Source: a bacterium
Lineage (GTDB): Bacteria; SM23-81; DAOVCL01
Assembly (NCBI GenBank): GCA_029932675.1
Contig: JAOZPP010000080.1
Span: forward strand, 1 to 13,975
Reading direction: 5' to 3'
DNA: 13,975 bases
Within the stretch, counting starts at the first letter, position 1, and each line of letters begins with the position of its first letter. The notes beneath the pieces were generated by a model. The model saw only the letters and a list, made by a program, of their open reading frames with translations. It was not told where the DNA came from and did not search any database. The translations under genes and the position numbers were made by a program. Shown piece by piece: positions 1 through 7,351 of the stretch.

Positions 1-2
1 GT

Positions 3-635
3 CGCAAACGCAATAGGGGCAGAGGAGGAAAACGGCGCCTGCGTAACCGCAATGGCAACACTATCAAGTATAAGGACAGGGGCAAGAGAGGTAAGGGAAG
101 TCAAACCCATCTTTGGGTCCTGGGACTGCTCATCACCGAGAGCGGCACCCGCATTCCCTTGCCCCGGCGGAGCTATTATACCAAAGCCTATGCCAAAAGG
201 CATGGCCTAAAATACCGTAGCCAAGTTGATCTGGTAGTGGAAATGCTCTCTGAGCTCCGTGTCCCTGAAAACGTTGAGCTCATAGTTTTAGCCGATAGCT
301 TCTTTGAGGGCAAGAAGCTTGATCAACTCTGTAGCAAGGTGCTGTTGACCAATAACTGTCAACTCACAGCCAAACAGATTGTTGAGCCCTATAAGCTACG
401 GTGGGAGATAGAACTCTATTCCAAATATAGCAAATCTTTTGGGGAGGAGTCAAGTCCTTCTTACGGCTGCTACTTAACTTTAACCCGTAGCTCTCGCCTT
501 GTCGGAATTCCGCCTTGGCGGAGTCCGAGGAAGCGGAGGGACATAAACATAAATGTCCCTCCCCACGCTCGTCACTTCAATGTGGGTTTAGGGCCTTCAA
601 ACCCTATATGGGGAGCTAAAGCTCCAAAGCCTTGA
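3..635 (+). pseudogene. Degenerate IS4-type DDE transposase fragment
   Basis: Frame 3 is open from the left edge of the window. It begins with a basic Arg/Lys/Gly-rich stretch and continues into typical transposase sequence (RRSYYTKAYAKRHGLKYRSQ, then VIVLADSFFE-like LIVLADSFFEGKKLD around 276-320, where the Asp fits a DDE catalytic residue). Around 390-434 lies the IS4-family Y-(2)-R-(3)-E-(6)-K signature (YKLRWEIELYSKYSK). Only about 15 residues separate the DSFFEGKKLDQLC block from VLLTNN. Family members usually have several tens of residues there, so an internal deletion is likely. Beyond the YREK motif the frame runs into palindromic, non-transposase sequence up to a TGA at 633-635. The gene is therefore 5'-cut by the window, internally deleted and 3'-replaced, and should be inactive. 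Family membership is from motif recognition. Confidence 0.8.
503..625. repeat. Cluster of short palindromes after the transposase remnant
   Basis: Several perfect inverted repeats sit in the tail of the transposase frame: cggaattccg (503-512), ccgcc-tt-ggcgg (510-521), gggacat/atgtccc with an 8-nt loop (538-559), and ggagct-aa-agctcc (612-625). They do not look coding and are not followed by T-runs, so they are not terminators. They may be the residue of the element's end or a dispersed palindromic repeat inserted into it. The block around 510-528 (GCC..GGCGGAG..TCCGA) resembles the one at 11844-11867. Confidence 0.5.
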
Positions 636-741
636 CTGAAGTTGAGTGGAAAAGCATTGGTGCTCTCATCCGGGGGGCTGGAGATTGCCCTCCTCAACCA
701 CCCCTCTTTGAGATACCCGATGAAGTTTTTTTAAACCTTCT

Positions 742-781
742 CCTCCTTCCTGTGTCCAAGGAACAAAAGGAGGTGATAATG
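742..781 (+). promoter_or_regulatory. Strong Shine-Dalgarno with possible sequestering hairpin
   Basis: AAAGGAGGTGAT (766-777) is essentially a full anti-SD complement, 5 nt (after GGAGG) before the ATG at 779. Just upstream, cctcctt (742-748) is the exact complement of aaggagg (767-773), with an 18-nt loop that itself contains cc/gg pairs (749-750 with 760-761). In the RNA this stem would cover the ribosome binding site. The pairing is seen; a regulatory role is inference. Confidence 0.4.
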
Positions 782-1711
782 TCAGGGGTCTTCGGAAAGC
801 TCAAAAGTAGAAAACCTTCAAAGGGAGGAAAAATGGTGAAACTAAAGACCATCCCGATTGCTCTACTTTTCTTAGGTCCCCTTGTTTTAGGTGGCTGCGG
901 CCAGAAGGGCACCTCTCTGGGACCTGAGGAGATCTCGGGGGATATCTCAGAGAAAGCCGAGATCGCGGGGTTGATATCGGCTGATCCTGAACACTTTGCC
1001 TTTGATGTCAGGGTCGATTCCACAACATATCCTCTGGGAAAGGCACTGGCCGGGATAGAACCGGTCTCCTTCTTCCGGGAGATTAAACAAGTCACAAAGG
1101 ATATAGAGGTCCACATCGTTTATCCTGACAGCGGAGTGCCCTACGCTGATGTTACGGTCACCGCAGAGCTTATTGGCCAATTTCATACCGTAACCATGGA
1201 TTCCACCTATCTCAAGCCCATCGACGATACGGCGGTGAGATTTGCATATTTTGAGAGAACGGGTAGGCCTCGGAATCCCCGTCATCGGAGAGGCTGGGAG
1301 CTGAAGAAGATCTCCGGGGTGGAGATACATTCTAATCCCTGTACCAAAGTAATAAAGAGAATCCATATTAGCTCTGACCAGGGTAGTGTGGATACAACCA
1401 TTACTGATGTTTCTACCCTTGTGGATAAGGAGGAGATATTCACCTTCAAACCAGGGGAGGTTGTTACCTTAGAGGTGGAGACGGATAGTCCTGAGGACAT
1501 CGTCTTCCTCCATGCCCACCATAGAAGGATGCCCTTCCATCATATAGGGGGTGGGCTCTATGTCGGCTCTTGGAGGACAACCACCGATCCCCGGTGCTTC
1601 GGCCGGCCAAGGCATGCCGCAGTGGATGTCATCGACCATGGAACGATATTCGACGACCAAGCCCCTTATGACTCCCGCGCTTGGGGAATGTGTTACCGGG
1701 TGAAGAGATAG
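779..1711 (+). CDS. Secreted lipoprotein of unknown function, His-rich C-terminal domain
   Basis: Two in-frame ATGs are plausible. The one at 779 has a near-perfect Shine-Dalgarno 5 nt away (310 aa). The one at 833, after GGGAGGAAAA, gives 292 aa and a shorter, more typical signal peptide. I list 779 for its ribosome site; with it the n-region is long but lysine/arginine-rich. Counting from 833, residues 1-22 are a lipoprotein signal (MVKLK, hydrophobic stretch, lipobox LGGC, Cys22). The mature part looks beta-rich: an Ig-like segment (IEVHIVYPDSGVPYADVTVT, 91-110), then TFKPGEVVTLEVETDSPEDI (203-222). Next comes a His-rich run HAHHRRMPFHH (227-237) and a C-terminus with FDDQAPYDSRAWG (273-285). 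The histidines could bind metal, but no enzyme family is recognised. It is probably anchored in the outer membrane or on the outer face of the inner membrane. It is a single-gene unit closed by the terminator at 1728. An upstream TTG at 632 is not used here because it lacks a ribosome site. Confidence 0.75.
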   Translation: MSGVFGKLKSRKPSKGGKMVKLKTIPIALLFLGPLVLGGCGQKGTSLGPEEISGDISEKAEIAGLISADPEHFAFDVRVDSTTYPLGKALAGIEPVSFFREIKQVTKDIEVHIVYPDSGVPYADVTVTAELIGQFHTVTMDSTYLKPIDDTAVRFAYFERTGRPRNPRHRRGWELKKISGVEIHSNPCTKVIKRIHISSDQGSVDTTITDVSTLVDKEEIFTFKPGEVVTLEVETDSPEDIVFLHAHHRRMPFHHIGGGLYVGSWRTTTDPRCFGRPRHAAVDVIDHGTIFDDQAPYDSRAWGMCYRVKR

Positions 1712-1727
1712 ACAAATCTCTTCGGTG

Positions 1728-1763
1728 AAAGGGCCCTTGTTTAAGCAAGGGCCCTTTTTGTTT
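1728..1763 (+). terminator. Strong intrinsic terminator
   Basis: A perfect 12-bp stem, aaagggcccttg (1728-1739) and caagggcccttt (1746-1757), encloses the 6-nt loop tttaag. It is followed by ttgttt. It lies 17 nt after the stop codon of the lipoprotein gene and separates it from recJ. Confidence 0.9.
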
Positions 1764-1862
1764 CCGCTAAGGAACTTGGCTAATTTTTCTACCCTCTCAA
1801 TCCATCCAGAACTGAGCTCAACCCCCAAATATTGCCAACAACAAAAAATCTGGAAAATCCAA

Positions 1863-1891
1863 TTGATTTTCCCCACCCCATTCCTTATAAT
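1863..1891 (+). promoter_or_regulatory. Sigma70-type promoter of recJ
   Basis: TTGATT (1863-1868, four of six consensus bases), a 17-nt spacer, and a perfect TATAAT (1886-1891). The expected start point, about 7 nt after the -10 box, is around 1898-1901, which is at or next to the recJ ATG at 1901. The gap between TATAAT and ATG has only a weak GAG and no convincing Shine-Dalgarno, so the mRNA may be leaderless. Confidence 0.65.
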
Positions 1892-1900
1892 TGAGCAACG

Positions 1901-3637
1901 ATGAGGTATCGCTGGAGAGTAGAAAAAAAATATAGGGATGAGGAAGTAAAAGAATTTTCGGAAAGGCTTAATATGCCCATTCCCTTAACCGAGGTGATGC
2001 TCAACCGGGGGGTGAAGGATATCGATCAGGCTCGAGCCTATCTCAAACCCCAGTGGTCTGACCTGAGGGACCCCTTTCTTCTCCCTGGGGTAGAGGAGGC
2101 TGCAGAAAGGATTAGCTCCGCTCTGAGGGAGAAGAAGAAAATAATGATCTTTGGGGATTACGATGTGGATGGCCTCACTGCCACTGCCCTTCTCTCCTAT
2201 GTGCTCAGGGACTTAGGTGGGAATGTCACTACCTACATCCCCAATAGATTAGTAGAGGGTTATGGCCTCTCCTTAGAGGGGATTCGCCTAGCCAAGGAGA
2301 AAGGGGTTGATCTCTTGATCACCGTTGACTGTGGAATTACAGCTTTTCATGAAGTGATGGTGGCCAAAGACCTGGGAATTGAGGTAATTATCACGGATCA
2401 TCACTATCCCCAAGATGTATTCCCCCCCGCTTTTGCCGTCATTGACCCTAAAGCCGGAGAAGAACCTTATCCGGGTGGAGAACTTGCCGGGGTAGGGGTA
2501 GCCTTTAAATTGGCTCAAGGGCTGTATAAAAGGCTGGGAGAAACCGACAATTCTCTCGAAGAACACCTCGATCTGGTCGCCTTGGGAACGGTAACTGATA
2601 TGGTCCCTTTGACTTTAGAGAATAGAATCCTGGCGAAACAAGGGCTGAAGAGATTGGCTCATACAGGAAAACCTGGGCTAAAAAGCCTTATCCAGGGCGC
2701 TGGCCTATCGGTGAGGACAAAATTAACTGCTTGGGATGTGGGGTTTGTGCTGGGCCCCAGAATAAACGCCGCGGGAAGGCTTGGCGATGCCCAAAGGGCT
2801 CTAAACCTCCTCACCCTTCAAGATGAGGAAGAAGCAAAGGAGGTGGCTCAGCTATTAGAGGAGGAGAACAACCAAAGGAGGAAGATAGAGGAAGAAACTT
2901 TAGGGGAAGCCAGGGAATTGGTAAATAAGGAGTATGACCTCTCCCAAACGAAAGGTTTAGTTTTAGCCTCTGCGAGGTGGCATCCCGGGGTTCTCGGTAT
3001 TGTGGCCTCTAAACTGGTGGAGGAATTCGGCAGACCCACTGTTCTATTAGCCTGGGATGGGGATAAGTGGAAGGGCTCAGCCCGGAGTATCCCTCACTTC
3101 CATCTGTTTCAAGCCCTAAAAAGGTGTGGGGATTTGCTCCTCTCCTTTGGAGGACATCGCTATGCCGGCGGACTTTCCTTGGAGGAAAGGAAACTTCCCA
3201 GGTTTAAGGAGAAATTCCTTTGGCTCACAGATAGGTTAATCTCCTCAGAGGACCTCATACCTCTTCTTAAGATTGACACAGAGATAAACCTGGCAGAGGT
3301 GGACGAAAGATGGATTAAGCTCCTTAGGTATATGGAACCCTTCGGGCCGGAGAACCCTCAGCCGCTCTTCCTGAGTAGGGGATTAGAGATCGTTGGTTAT
3401 CCAAAGATCGTGGGGGGAAACCATCTAAAGTTCAAGGTTAGATCGGGCCAAAAAGTCTTTGAGGTACTGGCTTTTGGTCAAGGGGAGTATTTAAAGTTCC
3501 TGGAAACAGGCCGTAGGGATTTGAGTATTGCATTTTCCTTATCAGAAGATGTGTGGAATGATAGGACGAAGATCCAGTTGAGGGCCAAAGATATGCAAAT
3601 CGGTAGAGAAGAGCGGTTTTCTCCCACAGGGTATTAG
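1901..3637 (+). CDS. recJ: Single-stranded-DNA-specific exonuclease RecJ
   Basis: 578 aa, the usual length for bacterial RecJ. This DHH-family nuclease degrades ssDNA 5'->3' in RecFOR recombination, mismatch repair and base-excision repair, in the cytoplasm and with Mn2+/Mg2+. Visible motifs: FGDYDVDGLTA (residues 84-94, metal-binding Asp86, Asp88 and Asp90), TVDCGI (141-146), the name-giving DHH (166-168) and ALGTVTDMVPL (227-237). GPRINAAGRLGDA (285-297) follows, and the helix 303-340 is rich in Glu/Lys. The DHHA1 part has SARS (393-396) and GGHRYAGG (417-424). The OB-fold part has MEPFGPENPQPLF (478-490). All catalytic motifs look intact. The start at ATG 1901 is the first in-frame ATG, and MRYRW resembles other RecJ N-termini. 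The gene stands alone between a terminator and the buk promoter. Confidence 0.97.
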   Translation: MRYRWRVEKKYRDEEVKEFSERLNMPIPLTEVMLNRGVKDIDQARAYLKPQWSDLRDPFLLPGVEEAAERISSALREKKKIMIFGDYDVDGLTATALLSYVLRDLGGNVTTYIPNRLVEGYGLSLEGIRLAKEKGVDLLITVDCGITAFHEVMVAKDLGIEVIITDHHYPQDVFPPAFAVIDPKAGEEPYPGGELAGVGVAFKLAQGLYKRLGETDNSLEEHLDLVALGTVTDMVPLTLENRILAKQGLKRLAHTGKPGLKSLIQGAGLSVRTKLTAWDVGFVLGPRINAAGRLGDAQRALNLLTLQDEEEAKEVAQLLEEENNQRRKIEEETLGEARELVNKEYDLSQTKGLVLASARWHPGVLGIVASKLVEEFGRPTVLLAWDGDKWKGSARSIPHFHLFQALKRCGDLLLSFGGHRYAGGLSLEERKLPRFKEKFLWLTDRLISSEDLIPLLKIDTEINLAEVDERWIKLLRYMEPFGPENPQPLFLSRGLEIVGYPKIVGGNHLKFKVRSGQKVFEVLAFGQGEYLKFLETGRRDLSIAFSLSEDVWNDRTKIQLRAKDMQIGREERFSPTGY

Positions 3638-3730
3638 CTACCAAAAACTACTCTGAATGATTAAAACTTTGTCAGGAGCCAACAAAAACCTTTCGGTTTG
3701 CCTTTGAGTGGAAATATCCCCTTGTTTCCC

Positions 3731-3770
3731 TTCGGAATTTCTGAAAAATTCCGAAAGAATAGATTATAAG
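3731..3770 (+). promoter_or_regulatory. 10-bp palindrome and -10 element in front of buk
   Basis: ttcggaattt (3731-3740) and aaattccgaa (3746-3755) form a perfect inverted repeat with a 5-nt loop. It is not followed by a T-run on either strand. TATAAG (3765-3770, five of six bases) lies 10 nt downstream and 7 nt before the buk ATG. The start point would fall at about 3777, leaving almost no leader. The palindrome then occupies the place of the -35 region, where no good TTGACA-like box is seen. This fits an operator or activator site for the buk-hisC-ptb-rpiB operon. Confidence 0.45.
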
Positions 3771-3777
3771 GGCAGCT

Positions 3778-4848
3778 ATGTGCTATAGGATCTTAGTAAT
3801 AAATCCCGGTGCTACCTCTACCAAAGTAGCCTTATATGAAGGTGAAAATCCCCTCTTCAATGAGGTCGTCAGGCACTCTGGCGAGGAGTTGAGCAAATTC
3901 AAAACCTATTTAGAACAACACAGTTTCAGAAGAGGGGTCATCCTCAAGCTACTTGCTCAAAAGGGGGTAAGGCTTGAAGAGTTAGATGCAGTGGTGGGTA
4001 GAGGGGGACCCTTTAAACCCTTGGTAAGTGGCACCTATCAGGTGAATAAACCTATGTTGGACGATATAAAGGGGGGAAGGGTACAGGCAGAACATGTCTC
4101 CAATATTGGGGCGATCCTTGCCGATGAGATCGCTAAATCCCAGGATATTCCAGCCTTCATCGTTGATCCAGTATCTGTTGATGAGTTTGAACCAGTGGCC
4201 CGCCTCTCTGGTCTACCCGAACTGGAGCGGAAATGTCTCTCCCATGCCCTAAACCTAAAGATGGTGGCCAAAAAGTACTCTCGATCCATTGGAAAGCCCT
4301 ATGAAGAGCTTCACCTGATAGTCGTCCACCTGGGTGGAGGTATCTCCGTTAGCGCACATAAGAGGGGAAAGATGGTTGATGTGAACAATGCCAACGATGG
4401 AGGTCCCTTCTCGCCCCAGCGAACGGGCAGCCTGCCGGTGACTGGACTGGTCAAACTCTGTTATGAGGGGAAATATAACCTCCAAGAGATGATCGCCAAA
4501 TTGATCAAGAAAGGCGGCCTTCTGGCTTATTTAGGGACAGATAACTTGAAGGAGGTAATCGAAAGGATTAAAAATGGGGACTCTCGGGCAAAGTTATGCT
4601 TGGAAGCTATGGCCTACCAAATTGCCAAGGAAATTGGGGCCATGGCCACAGTGTTAAGGGGAAAGGTGGACGCCATAATCATCACCGGGGGAATGGCCAA
4701 TTCTCAGCTTCTCCTCGATTGGATCAAGGAAAGGGTTAAATTTATCTCCCAGATAGTAGTTTACCCAGGGGAGGATGAAATGGAAGCACTGGCTATGGGT
4801 GCCTTGCGGGTGCTCCGCGGGGAAGAGGAAGCCAAGGAGTATAGCTGA
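3778..4848 (+). CDS. buk: Butyrate kinase (or branched-chain fatty acid kinase)
   Basis: 356 aa, typical for Buk, an ASKHA-fold acyl kinase related to acetate kinase. It transfers phosphate from butyryl-phosphate (or isobutyryl/isovaleryl-phosphate) to ADP, giving ATP and the free acid, in the cytosol. Motifs: VINPGATSTKVALYE (7-21, phosphate 1), AVVGRGGPFKP (71-81), IVDPVS (128-133), VVHLGGGISVSAH (182-194, phosphate 2), GPFSPQRTGSLP (209-220), IITGGMANS (301-309, adenosine) and YPGEDEMEALAMGALRVL (329-346). Ptb, its partner for making the acyl-phosphate, is encoded two genes downstream. The stop codon overlaps the ATG of the next gene by one base (TGATG at 4846-4850). There is no clear Shine-Dalgarno, and a -10 element ends 7 nt before the ATG. 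Butyrate and branched-chain substrates cannot be told apart from sequence. Confidence 0.95.
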   Translation: MCYRILVINPGATSTKVALYEGENPLFNEVVRHSGEELSKFKTYLEQHSFRRGVILKLLAQKGVRLEELDAVVGRGGPFKPLVSGTYQVNKPMLDDIKGGRVQAEHVSNIGAILADEIAKSQDIPAFIVDPVSVDEFEPVARLSGLPELERKCLSHALNLKMVAKKYSRSIGKPYEELHLIVVHLGGGISVSAHKRGKMVDVNNANDGGPFSPQRTGSLPVTGLVKLCYEGKYNLQEMIAKLIKKGGLLAYLGTDNLKEVIERIKNGDSRAKLCLEAMAYQIAKEIGAMATVLRGKVDAIIITGGMANSQLLLDWIKERVKFISQIVVYPGEDEMEALAMGALRVLRGEEEAKEYS

Positions 4849-5948
4849 TGATAAGGAATTTAGCCAAGAAGGGGGTCGCCTCCCTTCAGCGATATCTCCC
4901 TGGTAAGCCAATTGAGCAGGTAAAGAGGGAACTTGGCCTCAAGGAGGTAATTAAGTTGGCCTCCAATGAAAACCCCTTGGGCCCATCTCCCTTGGCTGTG
5001 CAGGCTTTGAGAGAAGCCATCTCCCAGGTCCACCTCTACCCAGAGGATGGAGGACCCCAGCTCAGGGAGGCTGTTGCCCAGAGGTTAGGGGTCTCACCCG
5101 AAGAGGTTATCCTGGGTAATGGATCGGTGGAGATAATCCAAGCCATAGAAATGGCCTTCCTCAACCCAGGGGAGAAGGCGGTAATTTCCCATCCGTCCTT
5201 TGCGCTCTATCGGATAACAACCCAGGCCGCCGGGGGGAAAGAGGTCTTGATCCCTCTGAAAAATTGGAGGCACGACTTGGAAGCTATGGCTAAGGTTGTC
5301 GATGAACACACGAAGCTCCTCTTCATAGACAACCCCATAAATCCAGTGGGAACGATGGTGACTCAAGAGGAACTGCAACCCCTTATTGAGAGAATGCCTG
5401 AGAACACCATTGTGATCTTAGATGAGGCTTACTATGAGTTTCAGGATAAGGCCAATTATCCGAACTCCCTCCAGTGGGTGCGCCAAGGGGTAAATGTGGT
5501 CATCCTCCGAACGTTCTCCAAGATCTATGGGCTGGCTGGGTTGAGGTTGGGCTATGGGATAGCCAAGAAGGAGATAGTGGAACTCCTCAATCAGGTGAGG
5601 CTCCCCTTCAATGTAAACCTGCTGGCCCTAAAGGCTGCCATGGCCTGCCTTAATGATGAAGAACATATCCAACGCACCAGAAAGCTCAACCAAGAGGGGA
5701 AGAAGTACCTCTATGAAGAACTTGACCGTTTGGGGGTAGAATATCTTCCCTCGGAGACGAACTTTATAATGATCGAGTTAGGTCAGGATGCTCAATCCAC
5801 CTATCAGGAGTTCCTTAGACAGGGGGTAATTGTAAGGCCTCTCCATGCCTACGGGCTCCCCACGAAGATTAGACTTACCGTGGGCAAAAGGGAGGAGAAT
5901 GAGGCTTTTATCAGGTCATTGAAGAAGATAATTCGTAAAAGGAGTTAG
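4848..5948 (+). CDS. hisC: HisC-type class I/II aminotransferase (histidinol-phosphate aminotransferase family)
   Basis: 366 aa, a PLP-dependent fold-type I enzyme of the HisC family. The family reaction is histidinol-phosphate + 2-oxoglutarate to imidazole-acetol phosphate + Glu, written in reverse in biosynthesis. Motifs: KLASNENPLGPSP (36-48), YPEDGGPQLREAVA (64-77), GNGSVEII (90-97), DNPINPVGT (161-169, a variant of NPNNPTG), ILDEAYYEF (190-198, Asp192 and Tyr195 for the PLP ring), RTFSKIYGLAGLRLGYG (221-237, Schiff-base Lys225 and phosphate-binding Arg233) and KIRLTVGKREENEAF near the C-terminus. AAGGAG precedes the ATG by 9 nt, within the end of buk. No other his genes are present. Its place between buk and ptb suggests that it may instead transaminate branched-chain or aromatic amino acids feeding those enzymes. 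Family assignment is firm; the substrate, and so the symbol, is uncertain. Confidence 0.85.
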   Translation: MIRNLAKKGVASLQRYLPGKPIEQVKRELGLKEVIKLASNENPLGPSPLAVQALREAISQVHLYPEDGGPQLREAVAQRLGVSPEEVILGNGSVEIIQAIEMAFLNPGEKAVISHPSFALYRITTQAAGGKEVLIPLKNWRHDLEAMAKVVDEHTKLLFIDNPINPVGTMVTQEELQPLIERMPENTIVILDEAYYEFQDKANYPNSLQWVRQGVNVVILRTFSKIYGLAGLRLGYGIAKKEIVELLNQVRLPFNVNLLALKAAMACLNDEEHIQRTRKLNQEGKKYLYEELDRLGVEYLPSETNFIMIELGQDAQSTYQEFLRQGVIVRPLHAYGLPTKIRLTVGKREENEAFIRSLKKIIRKRS

Positions 5949-5949
5949 G

Positions 5950-6861
5950 ATGCCCATTACCAGTTTTCAAGGTATCTTTTCCAAAGCCAAGCAGATGGGG
6001 AGAAAAAGGTTAGCTGTAGCTGGAGCAGACGGGGAAGAGATCCTGGAGGCGGTGAGGAATGCTTACGAAGAGGGAGTAATTCAACCCATACTCATCGGGA
6101 ACAAAAGCAGGATACAACTACTGGCCTCCCGCAGGAGGATAGACATCTCTCCCTTTGAACTAGTGGAGGCAAAGGACCCCCTAAATTCCTGTCAAAAGGC
6201 AGTGGAGCTGGTGCAAGGGGGAAGGGCAGATATTCTGATGAAGGGGGGGGTAGGGACAGCGGTTCTGCTGAAGGTCGTCTTGGATAAGGAATCTGGCCTG
6301 AGGAAGGGGAAGCTCCTTTCCCATGTGGTGGTAATGGAGGCCAAGGCCTATCCCAAGCTAATGATCGTTACCGATGGAGGGATGAACATCTCCCCCGATC
6401 TGCAAACTAAAGTTGAGCTGATCAAAAACGCCTTATGGGTAGCCCATAAGCTGGAGATAAAGCTTCCCAAGGTGGCCCTGTTGGCTGCCGTGGAGACTGT
6501 AAATCCGGATATGCAGGAAACTATCGATGCAGCAATCTTGGCGAAGATGGCCCAAAGGGGACAGTTAGGAAATCTGATCGCCGATGGTCCAGTTGCTTTT
6601 GACCTGGCCATCTCCTCCCAGGCCGCTGAGATAAAGGGGGTGGAAAGCCCCATAGCAGGGGAGGCAGATATCCTCCTTGTCCCCGATATCGCTACGGGAA
6701 ACATTATGGTTAAGGCCCTTATCTGGTTGGGAGAGGTAGAGGTGGGGGGAATAGTGGTGGGGGCAAAGATCCCCATAGTTCTACTTTCCCGGTCAGATAC
6801 GGCCAAGATAAAGCTTAACTCCATTGCCTTAGGCGCAATCATCTGCGAGGAGGGGGGATGA
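5950..6861 (+). CDS. ptb: Phosphate butyryltransferase
   Basis: 303 aa, matching Ptb, a member of the phosphate acetyl/butyryltransferase fold. It converts butyryl-CoA (or a branched acyl-CoA) plus phosphate into acyl-phosphate and CoA, which Buk then uses to make ATP. Recognisable blocks: RKRLAVAGADGEEILEAV (18-35), ADILMKGGVGTAVLL (93-107), LSHVVVME (123-130), TDGGMNISPDL (141-151), DGPVAFDLAIS (212-222), SPIAGEADILLVPDIATGN (233-251) and VGAKIPIVLLSRSD (270-283). AAAGGAG lies about 6 nt before the ATG, which starts one base after the hisC stop codon. The last four bases overlap rpiB (ATGA). The order buk-hisC-ptb is unusual: in clostridia ptb directly precedes buk. Confidence 0.95.
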   Translation: MPITSFQGIFSKAKQMGRKRLAVAGADGEEILEAVRNAYEEGVIQPILIGNKSRIQLLASRRRIDISPFELVEAKDPLNSCQKAVELVQGGRADILMKGGVGTAVLLKVVLDKESGLRKGKLLSHVVVMEAKAYPKLMIVTDGGMNISPDLQTKVELIKNALWVAHKLEIKLPKVALLAAVETVNPDMQETIDAAILAKMAQRGQLGNLIADGPVAFDLAISSQAAEIKGVESPIAGEADILLVPDIATGNIMVKALIWLGEVEVGGIVVGAKIPIVLLSRSDTAKIKLNSIALGAIICEEGG

Positions 6862-7298
6862 AAATAGCCATAGGTTCGGACCATCGAGGATATCGGCTGA
6901 AGGAGGAGATAAAATCATTTCTCTCCAGCAAGGGATATGAGGTAGATGATCAGGGAACCAATTCGGAGGAGTCAGTTGACTATCCAGATTTCGGCTTTCG
7001 GGTCGCCCAAGCAGTGGCCAAGGGTGAGGTAGAGAGGGGTATCGCTATCTGCGGCACGGGTATAGGGATGTCCATCGTGGGAAACAAGGTGAAGGGGGTG
7101 AGGGCAACCCTCTGCACCAGCGAGAGGATGGCCGAGCTTTGTCGGGCCCACAACGACTCCAACCTCCTTGCCTTGGGGGCAGGGAATCAATCCCTTGAGC
7201 TTTCCCTAAGGATCGTAGAAATCTGGCTAGACACCCCATTTGCGGGGGGAAGGCATCAGAGAAGGTTGGAAAAGATAGAGAAGTATGAAAGGGAGTAG
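6858..7298 (+). CDS. rpiB: Ribose-5-phosphate isomerase B
   Basis: 146 aa, the standard RpiB length (RpiB/LacA family). It interconverts ribose-5-phosphate and ribulose-5-phosphate in the non-oxidative pentose phosphate pathway. Motifs: IAIGSDHRGYRLK (3-15, substrate-binding Asp8-His9), DYPDFG (41-46), GIAICGTGIGMSI (61-73, with Cys65 as the catalytic base), GVRATLC (80-86), AHNDSNLLALG (97-107, His98 aiding ring opening). The gene starts in the ATGA overlap with ptb, with GAGGAGG upstream, so it is translationally coupled. Position 10 is Arg where many relatives have Ala; otherwise it is canonical. It is the last gene of the tight operon. No clear terminator follows before the branching-enzyme gene. 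Confidence 0.96.
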   Translation: MKIAIGSDHRGYRLKEEIKSFLSSKGYEVDDQGTNSEESVDYPDFGFRVAQAVAKGEVERGIAICGTGIGMSIVGNKVKGVRATLCTSERMAELCRAHNDSNLLALGAGNQSLELSLRIVEIWLDTPFAGGRHQRRLEKIEKYERE

Positions 7299-7351
7299 TC
7301 TAAAAGTCATTGTGAGATCAGGGATAGATTGTTACCAAAAGGAGCAAACAA

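Noticed and set aside
632-778. TTG start at 632 extending the lipoprotein upstream
   Set aside because: No Shine-Dalgarno, it overlaps the end of the transposase remnant, and it would bury the signal peptide 80 residues inside the protein.
694-1876. Several minus-strand and overlapping open frames opposite the first lipoprotein gene
   Set aside because: They lie opposite a gene with a signal peptide and good ribosome site, have no ribosome sites of their own and low-complexity products.
3686-3699. aaacc-tttc-ggttt hairpin after recJ as a terminator
   Set aside because: Only a 5-bp stem without a T-run; too weak to call.
6348-6884. 178-residue minus-strand frame opposite ptb
   Set aside because: ptb on the + strand has clear family motifs throughout; the opposite frame is a by-product of its codon use and has no recognisable motif.
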